In this document: one piece after another, positions 1 through 4,517 of the stretch
Numbering within the stretch: the stretch's first letter is position 1
Layout of the letters: each line of letters opens with the position of its first letter
IMG/VR virus record: IMGVR_UViG_3300023179_000511
Coordinates: 1-23,733 of that record
Origin: a virus
Reading direction: 5' to 3' (one strand)
DNA length: 23,733 bases
The notes under the pieces: generated by a model
Databases searched by the model: none
What the model saw: only the letters and a program-made list of their open reading frames with translations
Told to the model about the DNA's origin: nothing
Program-made: the position numbers and the translations under genes

Positions 1-115
1 AGTATTTGAGGTAGACATTGTGGGTGATAATGTTGATGACGATATCATTCAAGTTCAATTTGGGAATGGTTCTGTTAGTTTTCTTTTCAAAGAATGGATT
101 GAAATAGAGGACTAA
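1..115 (+). CDS. Partial hypothetical protein, C-terminal 37 residues
   Basis: An open frame enters from the left edge (first full codon at base 2) and ends at TAA 113-115. The visible 37 residues are acidic, with several Asp in the middle, and end in the motif FKEWIEIED. The start is outside the window. The last codons GAG GAC TAA are shared with the gene ending at 653, and the same string recurs just after the gene ending at 374, so this is probably another member of the same cassette series. The visible part is too short to prove it is a paralogue of the two genes that follow. Function is unknown. Confidence 0.6.
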   Translation, partial: VFEVDIVGDNVDDDIIQVQFGNGSVSFLFKEWIEIED

Positions 116-130
116 GTTTATTAAAAAAGA

Positions 131-150
131 TTTCGTATATTAAATGTATA
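131..150 (+). promoter_or_regulatory. Cassette promoter motif, copy 1
   Basis: TTTCGTATATT followed by AAAT and GTATA, then an A-rich leader to the ATG at 168. It is one of about 17 copies of the same motif, each ending 15-40 bases before a small gene. The TATATT box resembles the Bacteroidota -7 element. Promoter function is inferred from position and repetition. Confidence 0.65.
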
Positions 151-167
151 AATAAAAAAAAGAAAAA

Positions 168-374
168 ATGGAAATTTTAAATCAAACATCACAACAAGTA
201 ACAGAAAATGTTTTTATCCTTCAACACCCAACAGAAGGAGTACTAATCTATAAAGAATGGTTAAACGATTCAGGTAAACTTATAGATTGTGAATTACGAA
301 GTAAATCAGGATATTCAATTGATGACGCAGCATTATTTGATGAAGTATGTGAATTTGTTGATAATGTTTCTTAA
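168..374 (+). CDS. Small acidic hypothetical protein (tandem paralogue A)
   Basis: A 68-residue protein that is clearly paralogous to the next gene (441-653). Both share the pattern I..T..QV followed by F, then LN..GK.ID, R...GY and a C-terminal L/F-D-x-V-x-EF segment. It is acidic and has no membrane segment or catalytic motif that I recognise. It has its own promoter motif at 131 and an A-rich leader without a Shine-Dalgarno site; the ATG at 168 is the first in frame after the promoter. The tandem copies with near-identical promoters suggest local duplication. Size and position suggest an early accessory protein, but function is unknown. Confidence 0.75.
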   Translation: MEILNQTSQQVTENVFILQHPTEGVLIYKEWLNDSGKLIDCELRSKSGYSIDDAALFDEVCEFVDNVS

Positions 375-404
375 CCAAAAGAGGACTAAGAAATATAAAA
401 TATC

Positions 405-424
405 TTTCGTATATTAAATGTATA
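405..424 (+). promoter_or_regulatory. Cassette promoter motif, copy 2
   Basis: TTTCGTATATT, AAAT, GTATA, identical over the core to the copy at 131, and followed by the same A-rich leader to the ATG at 441. The upstream GAGGACTAA is also shared with copies 1 and 3, so promoter and flank were duplicated together. Confidence 0.65.
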
Positions 425-440
425 AATAAAAAAAAGAAAA

Positions 441-653
441 ATGAAGTTAATTAAAAAAACAACAGAACAAGTAATTACTGAAACATTTGAAATTGAATTA
501 ACAGCCGGCAATAAGGTGTTTGTAATAGATTATTTGAATGAACAAGGTAAAGTAATTGACACAGTGTTTCGGGATGAAAATGGATATGATTTAAGTGATG
601 ATCCTGACTTATATGATCATGTACTTGAGTTTTTAGAAAATTTAGAGGACTAA
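441..653 (+). CDS. Small acidic hypothetical protein (tandem paralogue B)
   Basis: A 70-residue paralogue of the 168-374 product, sharing LN.QGK.ID, GY followed by an acidic stretch, and a C-terminal DHVLEFLENLED. It is strongly acidic at the C terminus. No known domain is recognised. It is monocistronic under its own promoter motif at 405, with the ATG 16 bases after the second box. Acidic small phage proteins in such arrays often act by binding host proteins, but that role is only a guess here. Confidence 0.75.
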   Translation: MKLIKKTTEQVITETFEIELTAGNKVFVIDYLNEQGKVIDTVFRDENGYDLSDDPDLYDHVLEFLENLED

Positions 654-668
654 AAAACATAAAATAGC

Positions 669-688
669 TTTCGTATATTGATTGTATA
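669..688 (+). promoter_or_regulatory. Cassette promoter motif, copy 3
   Basis: TTTCGTATATT, GATT, GTATA, then a purine-rich leader to the ATG at 703. It probably serves both 703-891 and 907-1074, because no motif lies between those genes. Confidence 0.65.
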
Positions 689-702
689 AAAAAAGAGAAA
701 TT

Positions 703-891
703 ATGAAAAAATTTGAAGAAAAAGCATTAGAACAAATCGTACATTTAGCAGATGATATTGAATTAGGTGACGATACACCAAAACGAGATGCATTCATACT
801 TGAATTCCAAAGTGCAGTTAAGCTGATGAGAAATGATGATTGGGATCAGTTTTATGCATTTGCTGATGTTATTATGCAACGATATAATTAA
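703..891 (+). CDS. Small helical hypothetical protein
   Basis: A 62-residue, acidic, mostly helical protein. The frame is open back to a TTG at 682, but that codon lies inside the promoter motif, so the ATG at 703 is the likely start. It contains an ELGDDTPKRDAF stretch and a C-terminal DQFYAFADVIMQRYN. No family is recognised. The next gene starts 15 bases after its stop without a promoter motif of its own, so the two probably form a small operon. Confidence 0.7.
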   Translation: MKKFEEKALEQIVHLADDIELGDDTPKRDAFILEFQSAVKLMRNDDWDQFYAFADVIMQRYN

Positions 892-906
892 AAAAAATAA
901 AAAGTT

Positions 907-1074
907 ATGACACAAGTAATTCAAAAAGGAGGAAGAATAAGTGAAGGTGGTCGTGTAGTAAAGGAATTTGATGATCACGAAGAAGCAAAACAGTATGCTA
1001 AACAACGTAGAAAACACTTAACACCTGGAGAACGACATTATTACAAATATAGTTTTATTGTTAGAAAAAAATGA
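907..1074 (+). CDS. Small basic phage protein with EAKQYAK / LTPGE motif
   Basis: A 55-residue basic protein. The pattern FDDHEEAKQYAKQRRKHLTPGERHYY resembles, from memory, a widespread small phage protein type in which an EAK..AK helix is followed by LSPGEK.YY and a short beta strand; its function is unknown. The start follows the leader AAAAAAATAAAAAGTTATG, and no promoter motif precedes it, so it is probably co-transcribed with 703-891. It is the last gene before a gene-poor stretch. Confidence 0.7.
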   Translation: MTQVIQKGGRISEGGRVVKEFDDHEEAKQYAKQRRKHLTPGERHYYKYSFIVRKK

Positions 1075-1379
1075 AAATCAACGTGTAAAAAACGAAGAAA
1101 ATCATCACTAATGATAATTGTCAAAGAATAAAAATCATCGCAAATAACACAAGAAGGAAAATTGACATATGTGGACTGAAAATTAACAGGTGACAAATGA
1201 AAATTGATAAAAAGAAAAATGAAAATGAAAATTGTTAATAGTGAGTGGAAAGTGAAAATTGACAAGTATAGTATAAAAAGAATTGATATCTAACCCATTC
1301 ATGACTCGCCCCAAACATTTTCAAAACATTCCAAAAATATATACAAAACACAACAAAAACACATATGTATAATAAAAAA
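1075..1379 (+). other. Gene-poor spacer with degenerate GAAAATTGA repeats
   Basis: About 305 bases without a credible gene on the + strand. Short repeats related to GAAAATTGA or GAAAATTAA recur between about 1155 and 1262, and AAAATTGACA appears twice. Only tiny in-frame stretches occur (for example 13 codons from ATG 1197), with no promoter motif in front. Long minus-strand frames here are Phe/Leu/Tyr-rich shadows of A-rich DNA. It may be the remains of a decayed cassette. Confidence 0.5.
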
Positions 1380-1424
1380 ATGGAAAACGGAGGCGGATGT
1401 GGCTGTGGAAGGCCAAAAAAGTAA
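1380..1424 (+). CDS. Micro-ORF: 14-residue Gly/Cys peptide ending in GRPKK
   Basis: Fifteen codons including the stop encode MENGGGCGCGRPKK. A partial promoter motif (single GTATAAT box at 1367-1373) and an AAAAAAATG leader precede it, like the leaders of neighbouring genes. The C-G-C pair could bind a metal, and GRPKK matches an AT-hook core also found in the two larger AT-hook proteins of this locus. The composition is far from what random AT-rich DNA would give, which supports a real coding sequence, but the length alone cannot prove it. Confidence 0.4.
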   Translation: MENGGGCGCGRPKK

Positions 1425-1483
1425 TTAACAGGAACTTTAATTAAGTTAAAAAAAGTAATAACCAGGATAATTGGTAATGAAAT

Positions 1484-1501
1484 TTTTTTAGTATATTTAA
1501 A
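1484..1501 (+). promoter_or_regulatory. Partial cassette promoter motif
   Basis: TTTTTTTAGTATATTTAA is present, but the second GTATAAT box is missing, and the ATG at 1510 follows immediately after an A-run. It is a degenerate member of the series. Confidence 0.35.
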
Positions 1502-1509
1502 GAAAAAAA

Positions 1510-1626
1510 ATGAAAACAATTGAAGTAACAATTCAGGAAATCCAAATGGCAACAAGGCCAAACGTATACAAAAATAAAAAGAAATATACAAGAAAGGAAA
1601 AACATAAAGGGAATAAAGATTGTTAA
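1510..1626 (+). CDS. Small Lys-rich basic protein
   Basis: A 38-residue protein: an acidic/hydrophobic N-terminal half (residues 1-14) followed by a very basic tail from about residue 16, with the segment RPNVYKNKKKYTRKEKHKG. Similar short Lys/Arg tails are common in small phage proteins that may contact nucleic acid. No family is recognised with certainty. The start at 1510 follows AAAGAAAAAAAATG and a partial promoter motif. The tail makes a non-coding origin less likely, but confidence stays moderate because of the length. Confidence 0.5.
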   Translation: MKTIEVTIQEIQMATRPNVYKNKKKYTRKEKHKGNKDC

Positions 1627-1631
1627 AATTA

Positions 1632-1653
1632 TTTTGTATGTTAATTGTATAAT
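1632..1653 (+). promoter_or_regulatory. Cassette promoter motif (C lost)
   Basis: TTTTGTATGTT, AATT, GTATAAT, then AATAAAGGTTATG-type leader to 1670. The usual TTTCG reads TTTTG here. Confidence 0.6.
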
Positions 1654-1669
1654 TAAAAAGATAAAGGTT

Positions 1670-1909
1670 ATGAATAAAGTAGTTACTGACATTTTATGGT
1701 TAAATGGCGCCCCAATATCATTTAACCAAATATCATTTAAAAATAAAAAATACGAAGGAATATGCCCTTGGTGCACTAAGAATTTAGGGAAAATAAAAGC
1801 CTCCACTTATATAGAACTATATCTTAAATTATTCCCCGTTCAGGCAGATCATATGAATGTATGTGAAGGACGAGAATTAACAGAGATAAAAGTTATCATC
1901 AAAGGATAA
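1670..1909 (+). CDS. Small zinc-finger-like protein (CPWC)
   Basis: A 79-residue protein with CPWC at about residues 33-36 and a later H-x-x-x-C (HMNVC), the spacing of a C2HC zinc-binding fold. An in-frame TTG at 1634 lies inside the promoter motif; the ATG at 1670 follows the leader GATAAAGGTTATG seen before neighbouring genes and is preferred. It could bind nucleic acid or a host protein; neither is shown. It has its own promoter, with the next cassette promoter starting 17 bases after its stop. Confidence 0.7.
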   Translation: MNKVVTDILWLNGAPISFNQISFKNKKYEGICPWCTKNLGKIKASTYIELYLKLFPVQADHMNVCEGRELTEIKVIIKG

Positions 1910-1926
1910 AAATCACTAAAATAAAA

Positions 1927-1946
1927 ATCGTATATTTAAAGTATAA
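1927..1946 (+). promoter_or_regulatory. Cassette promoter motif
   Basis: ATCGTATATTTAAA then GTATAAA, followed by a leader ending in AATAAAGGTTATG at 1965. Confidence 0.6.
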
Positions 1947-1964
1947 ATTTAAAAAATAAAGGTT

Positions 1965-2093
1965 ATGAATAAAATTAATTATTTAGAATTTCTTTGGTTA
2001 CAGGAGCGAACCAGTCAAGTTATTTATTTTCATCAAGGCTATTTATTCCAATTTGAATTAGTAGGAATAGATTGTATAGTTAGAAATAATTAA
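1965..2093 (+). CDS. Small hypothetical protein, 42 residues
   Basis: A short protein with aromatic-rich segments (YLEFLWLQE and IYFHQGYLFQFELVG). No signal or family is recognised. The start is supported by the full promoter motif and the conserved AATAAAGGTTATG leader. The next cassette promoter begins 23 bases after the stop. Confidence 0.6.
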   Translation: MNKINYLEFLWLQERTSQVIYFHQGYLFQFELVGIDCIVRNN

Positions 2094-2116
2094 GGATAAA
2101 TTTGTTTAAAATAAAA

Positions 2117-2136
2117 ATCGTATATTGATTGTATAA
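2117..2136 (+). promoter_or_regulatory. Cassette promoter motif of module copy 1
   Basis: ATCGTATATTGATT then GTATAAT, leader AATAAAAGTTATG to 2155. The C at 2119 is the last cytosine before a 254-base C-free run. Confidence 0.6.
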
Positions 2137-2154
2137 TTAAAAAAAATAAAAGTT

Positions 2155-2286
2155 ATGAAAAAAAGTTTAAGTTTAGTAAAAAGTAATTTAGTAGAAGTTT
2201 TAGTAATTGGATTTGTAATTGGATTTATTAGTTTAATAATTTATAATATAGTTGTAAATGGAGTTGGGTATTATTATAATGTTTAA
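2155..2286 (+). CDS. Single-pass membrane peptide (module copy 1)
   Basis: A 43-residue peptide with a short polar N terminus and one hydrophobic segment of about 20 residues (roughly 13-32, VEVLVIGFVIGFISLIIY), so probably a small inner-membrane protein. It is strongly similar to the product of 4518-4646 over residues 4-30 (SLVK.NLVE.LVIGFVIG.ISLIIYN). It lies wholly in a C-free stretch and contains no Ala, Pro, Thr, His or Gln. The following gene is an AT-hook protein, and the same order is repeated at 4518-5042. Function is unknown. Confidence 0.7.
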   Translation: MKKSLSLVKSNLVEVLVIGFVIGFISLIIYNIVVNGVGYYYNV

Positions 2287-2308
2287 GGAATAAATTAATT
2301 AAAATTGA

Positions 2309-2330
2309 TTTAGTATATTTAGTGTATAAT
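2309..2330 (+). promoter_or_regulatory. Cassette promoter motif
   Basis: TTTAGTATATT, TAGT, GTATAAT, then the leader AATAAAAGTTATG to 2346. The usual C in TTTCG is A here. Confidence 0.6.
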
Positions 2331-2345
2331 TAAAAAATAAAAGTT

Positions 2346-2759
2346 ATGAATAGAAATGAATTGGTTAAAAAAGCTTTAGAAGCAGGAATTACAAAAGCAA
2401 ATACTATGAAAAGTGTAGTATTAGAAGAAATGTTAAATGGGATGGAAGTTAAAAAGACAGGTAAAAGAGGACGCCCAATAAATGAAAACAGTGTAAGACA
2501 ACAAAGGTTAAAAGAATTAGAAAGTAAAAGAGAATTAGGACTATTAAAGAAAGGACGACCAATAAATGAAGATAGTAATCGTCAAAAGAGGATTAAAGAT
2601 TTAGAAGAAAGAAAATCAAACAAAACTTTTAAATTAGGACGACCTGTAAATGAGAATAGTGATCGTCAAAAGAGATTAAAAGAATTGAATGAGAAAAGAG
2701 AACAAGGATTGTTAAAAAGAGGACGACCTAAAAAAGATAATAATGAAATAGCTGCTTAG
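2346..2759 (+). CDS. Multi-AT-hook repeat protein with SAP-like N terminus (module copy 1)
   Basis: A 137-residue, very basic protein. GRP cores lie at residues 42, 70, 98 and 126, an exact 28-residue period. Each of the first three is followed by (I/V)NE(N/D)S and RQ(K/Q)R, then an acidic/basic helix (LKELE-type); the last ends in RGRPKK. GRP flanked by basic residues is the AT-hook core that enters the minor groove of AT-rich DNA. Residues 4-31 (ELVKKALEAGI to VVLEEML) look like a SAP/HeH-type helix-turn-helix. It is likely a DNA-bridging or regulatory protein of this AT-rich genome. Its paralogue is at 4710-5042. A classical terminator follows. Confidence 0.8.
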   Translation: MNRNELVKKALEAGITKANTMKSVVLEEMLNGMEVKKTGKRGRPINENSVRQQRLKELESKRELGLLKKGRPINEDSNRQKRIKDLEERKSNKTFKLGRPVNENSDRQKRLKELNEKREQGLLKRGRPKKDNNEIAA

Positions 2760-2786
2760 GAATAAAATAATAATCATCATCAAAGG

Positions 2787-2809
2787 ACCCCTTATTAAAG
2801 GGGTTTTTT
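2787..2809 (+). terminator. Intrinsic terminator
   Basis: Stem ACCCCTT (2787-2793) with AAGGGGT (2798-2804), loop ATTA, then six T (2804-2809). The T-run also forms the start of the next promoter motif at 2806. Confidence 0.85.
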
Positions 2810-2827
2810 GTATATTCATTGTATAAT
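2806..2827 (+). promoter_or_regulatory. Cassette promoter motif fused to terminator
   Basis: TTTTGTATATT, CATT, GTATAAT, then the AATAAAGGTTATG leader to 2843. Its first bases are the T-run of the terminator at 2787-2809. Confidence 0.65.
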
Positions 2828-2842
2828 TAAAAAATAAAGGTT

Positions 2843-3109
2843 ATGAAATTAGAACAAATGATTAAAAACATTAACGGAACACAATTTCAAAATGATTTAG
2901 GAAAAAACATTAGTGTGAATAATGGACAAATGCCTGTTGGTTATTGGAATTTAATTACATCAATTCGTGATTGTAAATTGTATAGTAAAGGAATTAAACC
3001 ACATCGGATGTGGAAAATTAGTGATGTGAAATGGTATTTTGGAGTAAAAGGAGATGCAATGAAAATTGCTGAAGTGTTAGAACAATATAAAACATTATTA
3101 ACACAATAA
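2843..3109 (+). CDS. Hypothetical phage protein, 88 residues
   Basis: A soluble basic protein with the motif GYWNLITS, an RDCKLYSKGIKPHRMWKI segment and DVKWYFGVKG. The string KGIKPHR.WKI.DVK.YFG is compact and reads like a conserved small domain, but I cannot name it. The start ATG 2843 follows the conserved leader and the promoter motif. A terminator and the first copy of a structured hairpin element follow its stop, so it is a closed single-gene transcription unit. Confidence 0.75.
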   Translation: MKLEQMIKNINGTQFQNDLGKNISVNNGQMPVGYWNLITSIRDCKLYSKGIKPHRMWKISDVKWYFGVKGDAMKIAEVLEQYKTLLTQ

Positions 3110-3122
3110 AGAAATTGGTTTA

Positions 3123-3152
3123 GAGTTGTACCAGAAAACAACTCATTTTTTT
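3123..3152 (+). terminator. Intrinsic terminator
   Basis: Stem GAGTTGT (3123-3129) with ACAACTC (3138-3144), 8-base loop, then A and seven T (3146-3152). The T-run merges with the start of hairpin element copy A. Confidence 0.8.
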
Positions 3153-3197
3153 AATTATACGCATTGGAAGCTCATGTAAATGGGCTTTCAGTGTGGG
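3146..3197 (+). promoter_or_regulatory. Structured hairpin element, copy A
   Basis: TTTTTTTAATTATACG, then outer stem CATTG (3162-3166) with CAGTG (3189-3193), inner stem AGCTCAT (3169-3175) with ATGGGCT (3180-3186), and a GTAA tetraloop. It aligns with copies B and C. Several pairs differ but stay paired, and the wobbles are G-U only if the + strand is the RNA. It has no trailing U-run, so it is not a standard terminator. Confidence 0.7.
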
Positions 3198-3217
3198 ATA
3201 AAGAATATCATAATAAA

Positions 3218-3239
3218 TTTCGTATATTTAAAGTATAAT
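3218..3239 (+). promoter_or_regulatory. Cassette promoter motif
   Basis: TTTCGTATATT, TAAA, GTATAAT, leader AAAAAATAGAAATATG to 3254. Confidence 0.6.
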
Positions 3240-3253
3240 TAAAAAATAGAAAT

Positions 3254-3349
3254 ATGATAGGTGATTTAATTTATTTTAGTTTATTATTGAATGTAGTGTT
3301 AATAATGAAATTAATTATGAAATCAAAGAATAAAGTTAATAAAAAATAA
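3254..3349 (+). CDS. Single-pass membrane peptide, 31 residues
   Basis: A hydrophobic segment of about 20 residues (3-22, GDLIYFSLLLNVVLIMKLIM) followed by a Lys-rich tail, an N-out/C-in small membrane protein by the positive-inside rule. It is supported mainly by the full promoter motif and leader in front. It is part of the C-poor stretch and has only one C (at 3324). Function is unknown. Confidence 0.5.
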   Translation: MIGDLIYFSLLLNVVLIMKLIMKSKNKVNKK

Positions 3350-3370
3350 TTTGTATATTTAGTGTATAAT
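3350..3370 (+). promoter_or_regulatory. Cassette promoter motif (C lost)
   Basis: TTTGTATATT, TAGT, GTATAAT immediately after the preceding stop codon, leader to 3386. Confidence 0.6.
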
Positions 3371-3385
3371 TAAAAAAATAAAAAT

Positions 3386-3568
3386 ATGTTTGTAGTTAAA
3401 ATTTATGATTTAGATTCTTCCTCTTATAAAATAAGAGATGTTAAAGTTAAAGTGTTTAATTCTTTAGAAGAAAGTAAGAAATTTATAGTGGAAAAACATT
3501 ATGAAATAGATTGGGATAATTGTAATACTGATTTAGAAAAAGATGAATATTTAAATTTATTTATTTAA
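3386..3568 (+). CDS. Hypothetical protein, probably truncated by an in-frame TAA
   Basis: Sixty codons encode an acidic/basic alternating soluble protein starting MFVVKIYDLD, with no known domain. After the TAA at 3566-3568 the same frame stays open for another 20 codons to TAA 3629-3631, with very similar composition (EDIKDKLYDTFEYEIEEVTI). A longer 81-residue ancestor interrupted by CAA to TAA is a simple explanation and fits the loss of C in this region. It could also be a normal stop followed by chance open frame. The ATG at 3386 is fixed by the promoter and leader. Confidence 0.65.
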   Translation: MFVVKIYDLDSSSYKIRDVKVKVFNSLEESKKFIVEKHYEIDWDNCNTDLEKDEYLNLFI

Positions 3569-3637
3569 GAAGATATAAAGGATAAATTATATGATACTTT
3601 TGAATATGAAATTGAGGAAGTAACTATTTAAAGTTAC

Positions 3638-3657
3638 TTTTATATATTTAATTATAA
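3638..3657 (+). promoter_or_regulatory. Degenerate cassette promoter motif, no G or C
   Basis: TTTTATATATTTAATTATAA aligned with the motif series, with the usual CG replaced. A long A/T leader of about 40 bases precedes the ATG at 3698. It is nearly identical to the copy at 4096. Confidence 0.45.
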
Positions 3658-3697
3658 TTAAAAAAATAAAAATAATTAAAAATTAAAAATTAAAAAG

Positions 3698-4054
3698 ATG
3701 AAATTAGAATTAGAAAAAATTTATAAAGAGTATTGTAATAGTGATTTAGAAAGTTTAAGAGGTGAAGATAAATTTATAGATATGATGTTTGTATTTGTAG
3801 AATTTAGATTAGAAGTAAGTGGTGGGAGTGAAGGTGGTTGTATGGTAAGTATGAATAATGTAAGTAATTTTTTAAATGAAATATTTTTATATGATAATAT
3901 GATGAGTGATTGGGGAGGTGGTTATAGAGGAGATTTTTGTTATGAAAATTTTGAAAAATTAAAAGAAGAAGTTGATAAAAGTAATTTAGAAGAAAATATT
4001 AAAAAAGAGATATTAGAAGGTTATAGAAAAGAAAATGGAATGGATGAAGAATAA
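3698..4054 (+). CDS. Hypothetical acidic protein encoded without any C
   Basis: A 118-residue acidic protein with a Gly-rich centre (SGGSEGGCM and DWGGGYRGDF) and a helical, charged C terminus (KLKEEVDKSNLEENIKKEILEG). It has no Ala, Pro, Thr, His or Gln; every Ser is AGT, every Leu TTA/TTG, every Arg AGA, because the gene contains no cytosine. The regular hydrophobic pattern suggests a folded protein despite this limit. No family is recognised. The start ATG 3698 follows a long A/T leader that repeats ATTAAAAA units and a weak promoter motif. Confidence 0.7.
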   Translation: MKLELEKIYKEYCNSDLESLRGEDKFIDMMFVFVEFRLEVSGGSEGGCMVSMNNVSNFLNEIFLYDNMMSDWGGGYRGDFCYENFEKLKEEVDKSNLEENIKKEILEGYRKENGMDEE

Positions 4055-4095
4055 ATAAATAATAATTTATAAAGGAATATTTTAATTAAATTAAA

Positions 4096-4116
4096 TTTTA
4101 TATATTTAATTATAAT
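4096..4116 (+). promoter_or_regulatory. Degenerate cassette promoter motif, no G or C
   Basis: TTTTATATATTTAATTATAAT, nearly the same as the copy at 3638, with a similar long A/T leader to 4149 ending in TTAAGGTTATG. Confidence 0.45.
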
Positions 4117-4148
4117 TAAAAAATAAAAATAATTAAAAAATTAAGGTT

Positions 4149-4325
4149 ATGAAAAAAGAAGTAAAAAAAGAAGATGTAGAAAATTTAGTAAATGTTTTTA
4201 TTAAAGAGTATTATTATAATTTAAGTATAGGTGAATTTGAATTAAGTGAGGAGTATTGGAAAGAAATTGAATATTATATGGATAAGTATTTGAATGATGA
4301 TTTAGATTTTATTAAGGATAAATAA
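4149..4325 (+). CDS. Small acidic protein encoded without any C
   Basis: A 58-residue acidic helical protein rich in Glu, Lys and Tyr (IKEYYYNLSIGEFELSEEYW, then a YYMDKYLNDDLDFIKDK tail). It contains no Ala, Pro, Thr, His or Gln. The leader ending in AAGGTTATG matches the start context of the neighbouring cassettes. Function is unknown. Confidence 0.65.
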   Translation: MKKEVKKEDVENLVNVFIKEYYYNLSIGEFELSEEYWKEIEYYMDKYLNDDLDFIKDK

Positions 4326-4337
4326 GTTAAAGTTTTA

Positions 4338-4359
4338 TTTAGTATATTTAGTGTATAAT
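4338..4359 (+). promoter_or_regulatory. Cassette promoter motif
   Basis: TTTAGTATATT, TAGT, GTATAAT, leader AAAATAAGTTATG to 4375. Inside the C-free run. Confidence 0.6.
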
Positions 4360-4374
4360 TAAAAAAAATAAGTT

Positions 4375-4455
4375 ATGTTAATATTTGGTGGTTTTATTAT
4401 TTTAGGTATTGTATTATTGATTTTAGAAATTAGAAAAATTAAAATTAATGAGTAA
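4375..4455 (+). CDS. Membrane micropeptide, 26 residues
   Basis: One hydrophobic segment (residues 2-17, LIFGGFIILGIVLLIL) followed by a basic tail EIRKIKINE. Support comes from the complete promoter motif and the standard AGTTATG start context; the coding sequence itself is too short to judge. It has no C. Confidence 0.45.
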   Translation: MLIFGGFIILGIVLLILEIRKIKINE

Positions 4456-4480
4456 AAAGGAATAAGTAAGTTAAGTTAAA

Positions 4481-4502
4481 TTTTGTATATTTAGTGTATA
4501 AT
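4481..4502 (+). promoter_or_regulatory. Cassette promoter motif of module copy 2 (C lost)
   Basis: TTTTGTATATT, TAGT, GTATAAT, leader to 4518. The equivalent motif of module copy 1 (2117) still has C. Confidence 0.6.
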
Positions 4503-4517
4503 TAAAAAAATAAAAAG

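Larger units (their letters stand above)
2120..2373 (+). other. Cytosine-free run of 254 bases
   Basis: No C on the + strand between the C at 2119 and the C at 2374. It spans part of a promoter, the membrane-peptide gene, a second promoter and the first codons of the AT-hook gene. G remains present. Confidence 0.9.

Noticed and set aside
475-660. Minus-strand frame of 61 codons
   Set aside because: Shadow of the 441-653 gene, which has a paralogue and its own promoter.
682-702. TTG as start of the 703 gene (also TTG 1634, TTG 5147, GTG 5449, TTG 5915)
   Set aside because: These codons lie in or next to promoter or hairpin elements, or far from a leader; an ATG follows shortly in a typical context.
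1197-1238. 13-codon ORF in the gene-poor spacer
   Set aside because: Low-complexity Lys/Asn/Glu product, no promoter motif or conserved leader.
1235-1806. Two long minus-strand reading frames (118 and 121 codons) across a gene-poor area
   Set aside because: Both are Phe/Leu/Tyr/Ile-rich, overlap each other in different frames and mirror A-rich + strand leaders. No minus-strand promoter or coherent protein pattern, while + strand micro-genes with promoter motifs lie opposite.
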